Positions 1-5,286 of a stretch of 5,286 nt of DNA are shown piece by piece (the first letter of the stretch is position 1; each line of letters starts with the position of its first letter). The notes beneath the pieces were generated by a model. The model saw only the letters and a list, made by a program, of their open reading frames with translations, was not told where the DNA came from and did not search any database. The position numbers and the translations under genes are program-made. Origin of the DNA: Candidatus Acidiferrum typicum (GTDB lineage Bacteria > Acidobacteriota > Terriglobia > Acidiferrales > UBA7541); NCBI GenBank assembly GCA_025463105.1, contig JAOAPW010000240.1:1-5286 (forward strand), read 5' to 3'.

Positions 1-1322
1 CTGCGTCATCCGGCATATCGCTCGATCAAATTGATTCCATCCTGCTCTCTAACGCTGAAGTATCGATGCAAACCATCGTGCGCGGTAAAGTCCAGCCGTC
101 CGCGGAAGTCAAGGGCATCAACATCACGCAGCATCATTTCGCCATCAGTCCGATGAATATGCATGACTGGCAGGGCGATTCGAAACTCTCCAGCGTGACG
201 CTTTCACTAGCCGGCTGGAGCGCGCCGATTTCGTTCCGCTCAGGACAGTTGCAGCTCACGGGCGGCAAGCTGGATGCCCAATTCGACGCCGATCTTGCAA
301 AAGCATCCGACATCAAAGGGACGCTGAGCGTTCCCGACGTCACGCATCCGCAAGTGAATTTCGAAATGAGCGCGTCTGATCTAGATATCGACAAGTTAAT
401 GGCCGCTGTCGGCGGTGGTTCGAGCACTCAATCCACGCCGTCGGCCAAGGCGGCGACACCTGCGGGACCAAGCGAGCTGGTCGCGCGCGGACACATCAAT
501 GTACAGAAAATTACATCGAAACCATATGCGGTAGGGCCCGCGAATGTTGAAATGCGTGTTTACACGGATCGCGCCGAGCTCTGGCCGATTTCGATCGGCA
601 TGTACGGAGGAACGCTGCAAATTTCTTCGCGCGTGGACCGTGCCACGGATCCGCCGCGCTTCACCGCCAACGTGGGGATGCGCAATCTGGATGTGTCCAA
701 GGTGCTCGAAGTTTCTCCATCAGCGCGCGGAAAAATGGGAGGGACGGGAGAGCTTGACCTGCAACTTCTAGGCGCACTCAGCGATTCGTGGAAGAAAACG
801 CTATCCGGGACGGGAAAATTCGCGGTGCGCAACGGGCATCTACCGGGCGTTAATCTTCCTGCCGCGGCACAATCGGCTGGAAAATTGGGCGGTGTCGGCG
901 GAGATACTCCATTTACGGTTCTCGAAGGCGACCTCGATATCAAAGACCAGCGCGTGTCGAGCAAGCAGATTCATCTGGATTCAAGCAGCGGCACCGTGGA
1001 CTTACGCGGCAGCGTCAGCCTCGATGGAGCGCTCGATTACCAGGGACAAGTGGCGGTAAATCCGGGAGCGATCGCCGGATCAGGCGCGGTTGGCAGCATC
1101 CTGGGCGGCTTCATCGGTACCCGCGTGAGCAAAATTACCGTGCCGATCGCACTCGGCGGCACGATCGAAAACCCGAAAGTGCAGCCCGGCAAAGGCGTTC
1201 CGAGTTTTGCAGGAGCCGCGCCTGCTTCGGGCGCCGCGCCAGCCTCGGGTACGCCGGGACAGCCAGCCGCTGCGCCGCAAAATCCTGTCGACGCGATAAG
1301 GGATTTATTTAAGAAACATTAA
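1..1322 (+). CDS. AsmA-family envelope protein, C-terminal part (5' truncated by window edge)
   Basis: The reading frame is open from base 3 to a TAA at 1320-1322 (439 residues visible). The ATG at 66 is internal, because the frame continues upstream without a stop, so the true start lies outside the window. The protein is rich in short beta-strand segments with Gly/Asp turns, as in AsmA/TamB-like periplasmic proteins. The region at about 750-1010 (LDLQLLGALSDSWKKTLSGT, then a KFAVRNGHLPGVNL stretch) matches the AsmA C-terminal pattern, in which a 'G.G...v.nG.l.gvdl' block is followed by repeated strands. The block at about 1128-1190 (KITVPIALGGTIENPKVQPG) matches the usual end of the family. 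An Ala/Pro/Gly-rich tail (1191-1300) ends in a basic LFKKH. Family members are inner-membrane anchored, project into the periplasm and are linked to phospholipid transport to the outer membrane; the N-terminal anchor is not in view. It is convergent with rsmD, so not in its operon. The family call is good; the exact role is unknown. Confidence 0.8.
   Translation, partial: ASSGISLDQIDSILLSNAEVSMQTIVRGKVQPSAEVKGINITQHHFAISPMNMHDWQGDSKLSSVTLSLAGWSAPISFRSGQLQLTGGKLDAQFDADLAKASDIKGTLSVPDVTHPQVNFEMSASDLDIDKLMAAVGGGSSTQSTPSAKAATPAGPSELVARGHINVQKITSKPYAVGPANVEMRVYTDRAELWPISIGMYGGTLQISSRVDRATDPPRFTANVGMRNLDVSKVLEVSPSARGKMGGTGELDLQLLGALSDSWKKTLSGTGKFAVRNGHLPGVNLPAAAQSAGKLGGVGGDTPFTVLEGDLDIKDQRVSSKQIHLDSSSGTVDLRGSVSLDGALDYQGQVAVNPGAIAGSGAVGSILGGFIGTRVSKITVPIALGGTIENPKVQPGKGVPSFAGAAPASGAAPASGTPGQPAAAPQNPVDAIRDLFKKH
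1212..1250 (+). repeat. 18-bp in-frame tandem duplication in the AsmA-like tail
   Basis: Two consecutive 18-bp units (1212-1229 and 1230-1247) encode GAAPAS twice and are followed by GTPG. The copies differ only at third codon positions (cct/cca, gct/gcc and the first Gly codon). This is a low-complexity Ala/Pro linker at the C-terminus, a region that probably tolerates length variation. Confidence 0.7.
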
Positions 1323-1345
1323 GTATTGGTTCGAATAGACTGCAG

Positions 1346-1441
1346 GTAGCACAGGCTTCAGCCTGTGTGCTCTTGATTCGGGATGTGCTCTGCTCCGCTG
1401 GAACAAACCAAAGTAAAATCACGCAGACTAGTCTGTGTTAC
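1346..1441. repeat. Inverted pair of GTAG-headed palindromes (REP/BIME-like) in convergent spacer
   Basis: The left unit (1346-1367) is GTAG followed by a perfect 8-bp stem: CACAGGCT at 1350-1357 pairs with AGCCTGTG at 1360-1367, with TTCA at the tip. The right unit (1420-1441) is in the opposite orientation. Read on the minus strand it starts GTAACACAGACT, matching 10 of the first 12 bases of the left unit, and folds with one mismatch (CGCAGACT/AGTCTGTG on the plus strand). A short conserved head plus a hairpin, arranged as head-out inverted pairs, is the architecture of bacterial REP sequences and BIMEs. The pair sits between the stops of the AsmA-like gene and rsmD. On the minus strand the right hairpin is followed by a T-rich stretch (TGATTTTAC), so it could act as a weak terminator for rsmD, though there is no true U-tract. 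Confidence 0.65.
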
Positions 1442-1465
1442 AAAAATCGGGTAACGTCTCCGACT

Positions 1466-2029
1466 TCATGCCGCAAGTGCGAGCCTGTAAAAACTGAGTG
1501 CCGCATCGCCTTGCTCGACCACGCGTGTGAGTTCGAGTTCGCCGAATCGTTCCGGCAATGCGCGTTTGCGCAGGTGCTCAACAATGACGCGGCCGCCGGG
1601 GGCCACAATCAACGAATCGCCGAGAAATTCAAGTGTGCGCTGATATTCTTCGGTCGACGCATAGGGTGGGTCGAGAAAAACGAATTGAGCGTGCATGTGG
1701 CGCGTCTCCAGCCGTTCAAGACCGCGCAAAACCTCGACAGCAAGTATTTCGGAGTTGTCACTTATTCCGAGCGATTCCAAATTGCGGCGGATCAGGGCCG
1801 TCGCGGGCTCATGCTGTTCGATAAATATCGCACCGCGCGCACCCCGGCTCAGCGCTTCGATGCCAACTGCGCCTGTGCCGGCATATAAATCAAGGAAGAT
1901 GGATTCCTCGACAGTCGAACCCAGAATATTAAAAAGTGTTTCCCGCAATCGATCGCTCGTGGGCCTCAGCGCCTGCCCTTTCAGGCTGCGAAGCGTCCTG
2001 CTGCGGTATTTGCCGGCGATTACACGCAT
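1466..2029 (-). CDS. rsmD: 16S rRNA (guanine(966)-N(2))-methyltransferase RsmD
   Basis: A complete 187-residue protein, the usual length for RsmD. The family enzyme transfers a methyl group from S-adenosylmethionine to N2 of G966 of 16S rRNA, in the P-site region of the 30S subunit, in the cytoplasm. Visible signatures are the N-terminal MRVIAGKYRSRTL, the LRPTSDRLRETLFNIL block (21-36), the SAM-binding motif FLDLYAGTGAVGIEALSRGA (45-64), the catalytic FLDPPY motif (118-123) and the C-terminal GDAALSFYR (174-182). The start at 2029 is chosen because MRVIAG is the conserved family N-terminus. There is no Shine-Dalgarno sequence: a heptamer-repeat arm ends only six bases upstream of the ATG. 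A possible small ORF ends with a stop (2020-2022) that overlaps this start, so initiation may be coupled to it. It lies downstream of recG on the same strand; no coaD follows, although rsmD is often next to coaD in other bacteria. Confidence 0.95.
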   Translation of the reverse strand: MRVIAGKYRSRTLRSLKGQALRPTSDRLRETLFNILGSTVEESIFLDLYAGTGAVGIEALSRGARGAIFIEQHEPATALIRRNLESLGISDNSEILAVEVLRGLERLETRHMHAQFVFLDPPYASTEEYQRTLEFLGDSLIVAPGGRVIVEHLRKRALPERFGELELTRVVEQGDAALSFYRLALAA

Positions 2030-2163
2030 GGCGGAACGTGATTCGTGATTCGTGACTCGTCATTCGTGCAGGACAGCAACGCGTCAATAAGTGCTGAGAG
2101 TTGAAACTCGTCGGTCGAGAGTTGAAAGTAAGAATCTTTTTTGATCATCATTTTTGTGTTCAT
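2020..2163 (-). CDS. Possible small ORF (47 aa) overlapping the rsmD start
   Basis: I do not recognise a family. The minus-strand ATG at 2163-2161 is preceded by GAGAGGT (2172-2166) three bases away, a plausible though close Shine-Dalgarno sequence. The peptide begins MNTKMMIKKDSYFQLSTDEF and continues QLSALIDALLS, a lysine-rich start followed by an amphipathic stretch in which FQLS occurs twice, seven residues apart. Its last 15 or so residues (including DESRITNH) are simply the translation of the heptamer-repeat arm, which suggests either a real ORF that ran into a repeat or a fortuitous frame. The stop TAA (2022-2020) lies a few bases inside rsmD, giving a 10-base overlap that would suit translational coupling. 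An in-frame upstream ATG at 2217 is inside the other arm and has no ribosome site. It could be a leader peptide, a degenerate gene or nothing. Confidence 0.27.
   Translation of the reverse strand: MNTKMMIKKDSYFQLSTDEFQLSALIDALLSCTNDESRITNHVPPCV
2096..2127. repeat. Direct repeat GAGAGTTGAAA, two copies 21 bp apart
   Basis: Identical 11-mers start at 2096 and 2117. The 21-bp period is a multiple of seven, the same unit length as the flanking CGTGATT arms, and in the minus-strand frame of the small ORF it produces the repeated FQLS. It lies in the loop of the larger inverted repeat. Confidence 0.6.
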
Positions 2164-2165
2164 AG

Positions 2166-2172
2166 ACCTCTC
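2166..2172 (-). promoter_or_regulatory. Candidate ribosome binding site of the small ORF upstream of rsmD
   Basis: On the minus strand GAGAGGT lies two bases before the ATG at 2163; the core AGAGG is three bases away. It is the only purine-rich, anti-16S-like stretch I see between the recG stop and the rsmD start, which is why the small ORF start is placed here. The spacing is shorter than ideal, and the motif is also part of the locally repeated GAGAGTT-type sequence, so it may be coincidental. Confidence 0.25.
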
Positions 2173-2234
2173 AACTATTGGCTCCCAACGTTCAACATGA
2201 CACGAATCACGATTCACGAATCACGAATCACGTC

Positions 2235-4352
2235 CTAACCGACCGACGCCAGTTGATAGCGGCGCTGCCATTCCTGCGGGAGCTGGGAGAGGAGGCGTCT
2301 GCGCGCCTGATCCGAGCCGGGAGTTTCCACCAGGGAAAGCGCCTCGCGGCGCGCGAGTTCGAGAAGCTCGAAATCGCGCAACGGATTCGCGATGTGAAAT
2401 CCGAGTTCACCGTGCTGGCGCGTGCCGAAGAATTCGCCCGGGCCGCGCAGCTTCAAATCCGTTTCGGCAATTTCAAATCCGTTGGTGGTGCGAACCATGG
2501 TTTCGAGTCGCGCGCGCGCGTCATCGCCGGGAGTTTTAGGTGCAATCAGAATGCACGTGCCTTTTTCGCCGCCGCGGCCGATGCGACCGCGCAGCTGATG
2601 AAGTTGTGAGAGGCCGAAGCGTTCGGCATGCTCGATCACCATCACGGTTGCATTCGGAACGTCCACGCCAACTTCAATCACCGTTGTCGACACCAGCAGA
2701 TCGAGTTCGCGGCGCCGGAAACGTTCCATGACGTCTTCTTTTTCCTCACTCTTCATGCGGCCGTGCAGCAGGCCGAGCTTGCGTTCCGGAAAGACCGCCC
2801 TTTGCAGGCGTTCGTACTCCACCATCGCTGCTTTCAATGAGCGCTGCGATTCCGCCGATTTCGATTGCTCGATCACGGGATAGACCACGTAGGCCTGGCG
2901 TCCGGCGGCAAATTCGCAGCGGAGAAATTCCCACACTTCGGGCAAATGCGCCTCTGAGGACCGGCGCGTCTCAATGGGCACGCGGCCGGGCGGCATCTGA
3001 TCAATCACGGAAATGTCTAGATCGCCATAGAGCGTGAGCGAAAGCGTGCGCGGAATAGGAGTGGCCGTCATCACCAGGACGTCGGGCGCGGCGGCCTTGT
3101 CCATCAATTCCTTGCGCTGCAGAACGCCGAAACGGTGCTGCTCGTCCACAATCACGAGACCTAGCCGCGCGAATTGCACTTGCGGCTCTAGCAGGGCGTG
3201 CGTCCCGGCGACAAGTTGTGCCGCGCCGGATCGCACGCGCTCCAGCGCCGCTCTTTTCTCCGCCGGCTTCATCCCGCTGATCAGCAACTCGACGCTATAG
3301 CCTGCGCGCGCAAATATTTTTCGCGCTGCCAGGTAATGTTGCACCGCGAGAATTTCAGTCGGCGCCATAAGCGCGACCTGGAAGCCGTTTTCAATGACAA
3401 TGGTCGCTGCCTCCAGTGCCACAATCGTCTTTCCGCTTCCGACGTCACCTTGCAGCAGGCGATTCATCGGAACGGGCCGCTCCAGGTCCGCCGCGATTTC
3501 GCCAAGAGCGCGCTTCTGCGCTTCGGTCGGCTTGAAGGGCAGCACGCGCTTGATGGCCTCGCGAATCACCGGCTCACGCACGCGGAACGCGATGCCCGGC
3601 TGCTGCTGCGCCACTTTCCTGCGCATGGCGACGCTCAACTGGTAAAAGAAGAATTCTTCAAAAATCAGGCGCTGGTGTGCTTGCGAACGAAAGGAATTCA
3701 GCGCTTCGACGGATTCCGTCTGCGGAGGAAAATGAACGAACTGAATCGCCTCGCCTCGCGAAGGAAATTTATAACGGGCCAGCAGCTCCGCCGGCAGCGG
3801 ATCAGGAAGCATTCCTCTGAGATTTTCAAGGGCTGCGTAAACAATGCGCCGCATCATTCGCGAAGTGACGCCGCCGATGGCTTCATAAATCGGGACAATA
3901 CGGCCAACTTCGGTCGAGTCCGCCTCCCCGGTACCCAGCATTTCGTACTCGGGATTGATCATCTCAATCCGGCCCGGACGATTTGGATCGAGATCTGCTT
4001 TGCCGTGCAGGACGATTCGTTGCCCCGCTTTGAATTTCCCCTCGAGATAGAATCCATGAAAAAATTTGCAGGCAAGTATGCCGGAATCGTCGCGCACGGA
4101 CAGGTGATACATGCCGCCTCGCGAGCGCGTGTAGCGCACCAGGCTGCCGCTCAAGACTTCCGCCTGCACGGTGTAGACCTGACCCGGCACGATTTCGCGG
4201 ATCTTCGCGAAGCGGATGCGGTCCTCGTAGCGGAACGGCAAGTAACCGAGCAGGTCCTCAAAGGTGCGGATGCCGCGCTTGGCGAGCAATTCCGCGCGGC
4301 GGGGTCCAACACCTTTGAGGTACATCACTTCGGTTGAAGGTGTGATTCGCAT
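2235..4352 (-). CDS. recG: ATP-dependent DNA helicase RecG
   Basis: A complete 705-residue protein, close to the E. coli length (693). RecG remodels stalled replication forks and branch-migrates Holliday junctions, D-loops and R-loops in the cytoplasm. Seen in order: an HhH-like YLKGVGPRRAELLAKRGI (11-28); the wedge/OB-fold region (about 55-160, including LSVRDDSGILACKFFHG); LPFKPTEAQ (271-279); Walker A GDVGSGKT (302-309); motif Ia MAPTEILAVQH; motif II DEQH followed by RFGVLQR (403-413); motif III TATPIPRTL (429-437); GLLHGRM; motif V STTVIEVGVDVPNA; motif VI QLHQLRGRIGRG (583-594); and the RecG-specific C-terminal region with RGPGEFFGTRQHG. All key residues are intact. The ATG at 4352 leaves a normal N-terminus; an in-frame ATG at codon 10 is the alternative. 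No Shine-Dalgarno sequence precedes either, and a GTAG-headed hairpin lies 12 nt upstream of the first. rsmD follows on the same strand after the repeat-filled spacer. Confidence 0.97.
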   Translation of the reverse strand: MRITPSTEVMYLKGVGPRRAELLAKRGIRTFEDLLGYLPFRYEDRIRFAKIREIVPGQVYTVQAEVLSGSLVRYTRSRGGMYHLSVRDDSGILACKFFHGFYLEGKFKAGQRIVLHGKADLDPNRPGRIEMINPEYEMLGTGEADSTEVGRIVPIYEAIGGVTSRMMRRIVYAALENLRGMLPDPLPAELLARYKFPSRGEAIQFVHFPPQTESVEALNSFRSQAHQRLIFEEFFFYQLSVAMRRKVAQQQPGIAFRVREPVIREAIKRVLPFKPTEAQKRALGEIAADLERPVPMNRLLQGDVGSGKTIVALEAATIVIENGFQVALMAPTEILAVQHYLAARKIFARAGYSVELLISGMKPAEKRAALERVRSGAAQLVAGTHALLEPQVQFARLGLVIVDEQHRFGVLQRKELMDKAAAPDVLVMTATPIPRTLSLTLYGDLDISVIDQMPPGRVPIETRRSSEAHLPEVWEFLRCEFAAGRQAYVVYPVIEQSKSAESQRSLKAAMVEYERLQRAVFPERKLGLLHGRMKSEEKEDVMERFRRRELDLLVSTTVIEVGVDVPNATVMVIEHAERFGLSQLHQLRGRIGRGGEKGTCILIAPKTPGDDARARLETMVRTTNGFEIAETDLKLRGPGEFFGTRQHGELGFHIANPLRDFELLELARREALSLVETPGSDQARRRLLSQLPQEWQRRYQLASVG

Positions 4353-4364
4353 TTATTTTTCTGT

Positions 4365-4431
4365 TGTAGCGTCGGCCTTCAGGCCGACATTGCGCATTCA
4401 CAGATATGCCCACCTGAATGTGGGCGCTACA
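4365..4431. repeat. 67-bp inverted pair of GTAG-headed hairpins (REP/BIME-like) in divergent spacer
   Basis: The left unit (4365-4388) is TGTAGC followed by a perfect 8-bp stem: GTCGGCCT at 4371-4378 with AGGCCGAC at 4381-4388. The right unit (4408-4431) is inverted: on the minus strand it reads TGTAGC, then GCCCAC, loop ATTCAG, then GTGGGC. The outer TGTAGCG/CGCTACA bases are perfect inverted repeats. Both tips carry TTCA. The stems differ in sequence from each other and from the 1346-1441 pair, while the GTAGC head and TTCA tip persist. The element lies 12 nt upstream of the recG ATG, so it would be in the recG 5' leader or overlap its promoter. Confidence 0.72.
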
Positions 4432-4552
4432 TGTACCAACGCAATCTTCCAGGTAGAGCCCGTTCTTTTATATCACCGCATGGGAATTCGCGCTGAGGCT
4501 TGCAATCGCTCGCTGCATGCGAAAAGATGGAGAGCCTTTGCTTCGCACTGCT

Positions 4553-4558
4553 GGAGGA
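4553..4558 (+). promoter_or_regulatory. Shine-Dalgarno GGAGGA deciding a TTG start
   Basis: GGAGGA is followed by four bases and then TTG at 4563-4565, in frame with the downstream membrane-protein ORF. The in-frame ATG at 4527 has no comparable site, only AAAAG directly touching it. This is the strongest ribosome-binding signal in the window and is the reason for preferring the TTG start. Confidence 0.5.
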
Positions 4559-4562
4559 ACAA

Positions 4563-5286
4563 TTGTCGCGAGAGCGGCTCGACGGGAACGACAAAAAAGT
4601 TCTCCTGATCTGGATTCTCGCGGGCCTTCTTGGCGCGGGCGTGGCGTACAGATATTTCTTCCAGGCTTTCCCCGAAGCGTCCGTGCAATTCAAGGTACCG
4701 CGCGCGGCGGCGCTCGAACAGGCGAGACAATTCGCAATTTTGCAAGGCGCGCAACTAAACGGGTATCAATCGACCATTATTTTCCAGGTTGACGACACCG
4801 CGAAAACTTATCTGGAACGCGAAGTAGGACTCAAAAAAGCCAATCAGATGATGACGAATGACGTCCACCTCTGGTATTGGCAGACGCGTTTCTTTCGTCC
4901 ATTGCAGAAGGAAGAGTTCGACGTGCGCGTCGATCCGGCCGGAGGCATCGTCGGCTACCTGCATCAACTGGAGGAGACAGCGCCGGGCGCGCGTCTTGGA
5001 CGCGCCGCGGCGCAATCTGCCGCAGAATCTTTTTTGCGCGATATTTTGCACGCGGATCTTTCCCTTTACGATTTCAGGGAAGAGGAAGCCAATTCCAACG
5101 ATCTCCCGAATCGCCGCGATTGGAGTTTTTCCTGGGAACGCCGCGGATTTCGCGCCAAGGACGCGCCGTACCGCCTGAATGTGAAGCTCGCGGGCGACCG
5201 CGTGAGTGAGTACGGCGAGTTTCTGAAAGTTCCTGAAGCGTGGGAGCGCGGTTACGAGCGACTGCGGTCCTCCAATAATTTTCTTG
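4563..5286 (+). CDS. Membrane-anchored protein, probably N-terminal region of a CPBP-family intramembrane protease (3' truncated)
   Basis: The frame is open to the window end with 241 residues visible from the TTG at 4563, preferred because of GGAGGA just upstream. An ATG at 4527 would add MESLCFALLEEQ; an in-frame stop at 4494-4496 bounds the options. After a short charged N-terminus there is one membrane segment (about residues 13-28, VLLIWILAGLLGAGVA). A soluble region follows, starting FPEASVQFKV, with PepSY-like alternation of helix and strand: RAAALEQARQFAILQG, then TYLEREVGLKKANQMM, then QKEEFDVRVDPAGGIVGYLH, and a second helix GRAAAQSAAESFLRD. The last visible part, FLKVPEAWERGYERLRSSNN, resembles the stretch that precedes the multi-helix protease core in acidobacterial CPBP (CAAX-type) proteins I remember. 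The catalytic Glu-Glu/His motifs would lie beyond the edge, so protease activity is inferred, not seen. It is divergent from recG. Confidence 0.62.
   Translation, partial: MSRERLDGNDKKVLLIWILAGLLGAGVAYRYFFQAFPEASVQFKVPRAAALEQARQFAILQGAQLNGYQSTIIFQVDDTAKTYLEREVGLKKANQMMTNDVHLWYWQTRFFRPLQKEEFDVRVDPAGGIVGYLHQLEETAPGARLGRAAAQSAAESFLRDILHADLSLYDFREEEANSNDLPNRRDWSFSWERRGFRAKDAPYRLNVKLAGDRVSEYGEFLKVPEAWERGYERLRSSNNFL

Larger units (their letters stand above)
2036..2233. repeat. 198-bp inverted-repeat element with CGTGATT heptamer arms between recG and rsmD
   Basis: The left arm (2036-2068) and right arm (2201-2233) are reverse complements over 33 bases with two mismatches. Each arm is a short tandem run of the heptamer CGTGATT and variants (CGTGACT, CGTCATT on the left; CGTGAAT on the right). 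Inside the arms are two direct copies of GAGAGTTGAAA (2096-2106 and 2117-2127, period 21, i.e. three heptads), and the related inverted motif CTCTCAAC (2168-2175). The element starts six bases upstream of the rsmD ATG and ends one base short of the recG stop codon, so it fills the spacer. No target-site duplication and no transposase are visible. In recG-rsmD mRNA the arms could pair into a long hairpin with a 132-nt loop. Confidence 0.8.

Noticed and set aside
66..68. ATG at 66 as the start of the AsmA-like gene
   Set aside because: The frame is open to the left edge with the same AsmA-like composition, and AsmA-family proteins are normally longer with an N-terminal membrane anchor, which is missing here.
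1346..1380. Left palindrome as an intrinsic terminator of the AsmA-like gene
   Set aside because: The stem is only 8 bp and is followed by TGCTCTTGATTC with no T-tract; the REP-like explanation fits better.
1367..1888. Plus-strand open frame (173 codons) antisense to rsmD
   Set aside because: It begins inside the REP-like repeat and runs antisense through rsmD, with no ribosome site or family resemblance.
2036..2233. Heptamer-armed element as a MITE or a CRISPR array
   Set aside because: No target-site duplication, no transposase-type terminal ends, and no regular repeat-spacer arrangement; the seven-base units are contiguous.
2508..2520. Alternating CG run (Z-DNA-like) within recG
   Set aside because: Short, and explained by consecutive Arg/Ala codons in a GC-rich gene.
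3198..4337. Long plus-strand open frame (379 codons) antisense to recG
   Set aside because: It lies wholly inside recG, which has every family motif. The translation is rich in Arg/His/Ala as expected for the mirror of a GC-rich gene and shows no recognisable domain.
4441..4480. AT-rich TTTTATAT patch as a divergent promoter -10 element
   Set aside because: No acceptable -35 hexamer lies 16-18 bases away on either strand, so neither the recG promoter nor that of the right-hand gene can be placed from sequence alone.

Overview
The window reads as chromosomal DNA from a moderately GC-rich bacterium, most likely an Acidobacteriota member (Terriglobia-like). That placement is inference. It rests on the protein style of the two end genes (a large AsmA-type protein, and the start of what looks like a protease-type membrane protein with a long extracytoplasmic N-terminal region) and on two kinds of intergenic repeat: GTAG-headed small hairpins, and CGTGATT heptamer runs.

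Layout. (1) Bases 1-1322, plus strand: the 3' part of an AsmA-family envelope protein gene, cut by the left edge. (2) 1323-1465: convergent spacer with an inverted pair of GTAG-headed palindromes. (3) 1466-2029, minus strand: rsmD, the 16S rRNA G966 N2-methyltransferase. (4) 2030-2234: recG-rsmD spacer, almost filled by a 198-bp element with two 33-bp inverted arms (31 of 33 identical) built from CGTGATT heptamers. On the minus strand it encloses a possible 47-codon ORF whose stop overlaps the rsmD start codon. (5) 2235-4352, minus strand: recG, complete, with all helicase motifs. (6) 4353-4562: divergent spacer with a second inverted pair of GTAG-headed hairpins only 12 nt upstream of the recG ATG. 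(7) 4563-5286+, plus strand: the 5' part of a membrane-anchored protein, probably the N-terminal region of a CPBP-family (CAAX-type) intramembrane protease, cut by the right edge.

recG and rsmD are co-directional and could be one transcript (repair helicase, then rRNA methyltransferase). The two end genes are envelope functions unrelated to them. The most interesting material is intergenic. Each of the three spacers is dominated by structured inverted repeats, and neither minus-strand gene has a visible Shine-Dalgarno sequence because a repeat arm lies almost against its start codon. The recG-rsmD element could fold in mRNA into a long hairpin next to the rsmD start, and translation of the small ORF would open it. 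That is a testable, leader-peptide-like arrangement, but it is inferred from sequence alone.
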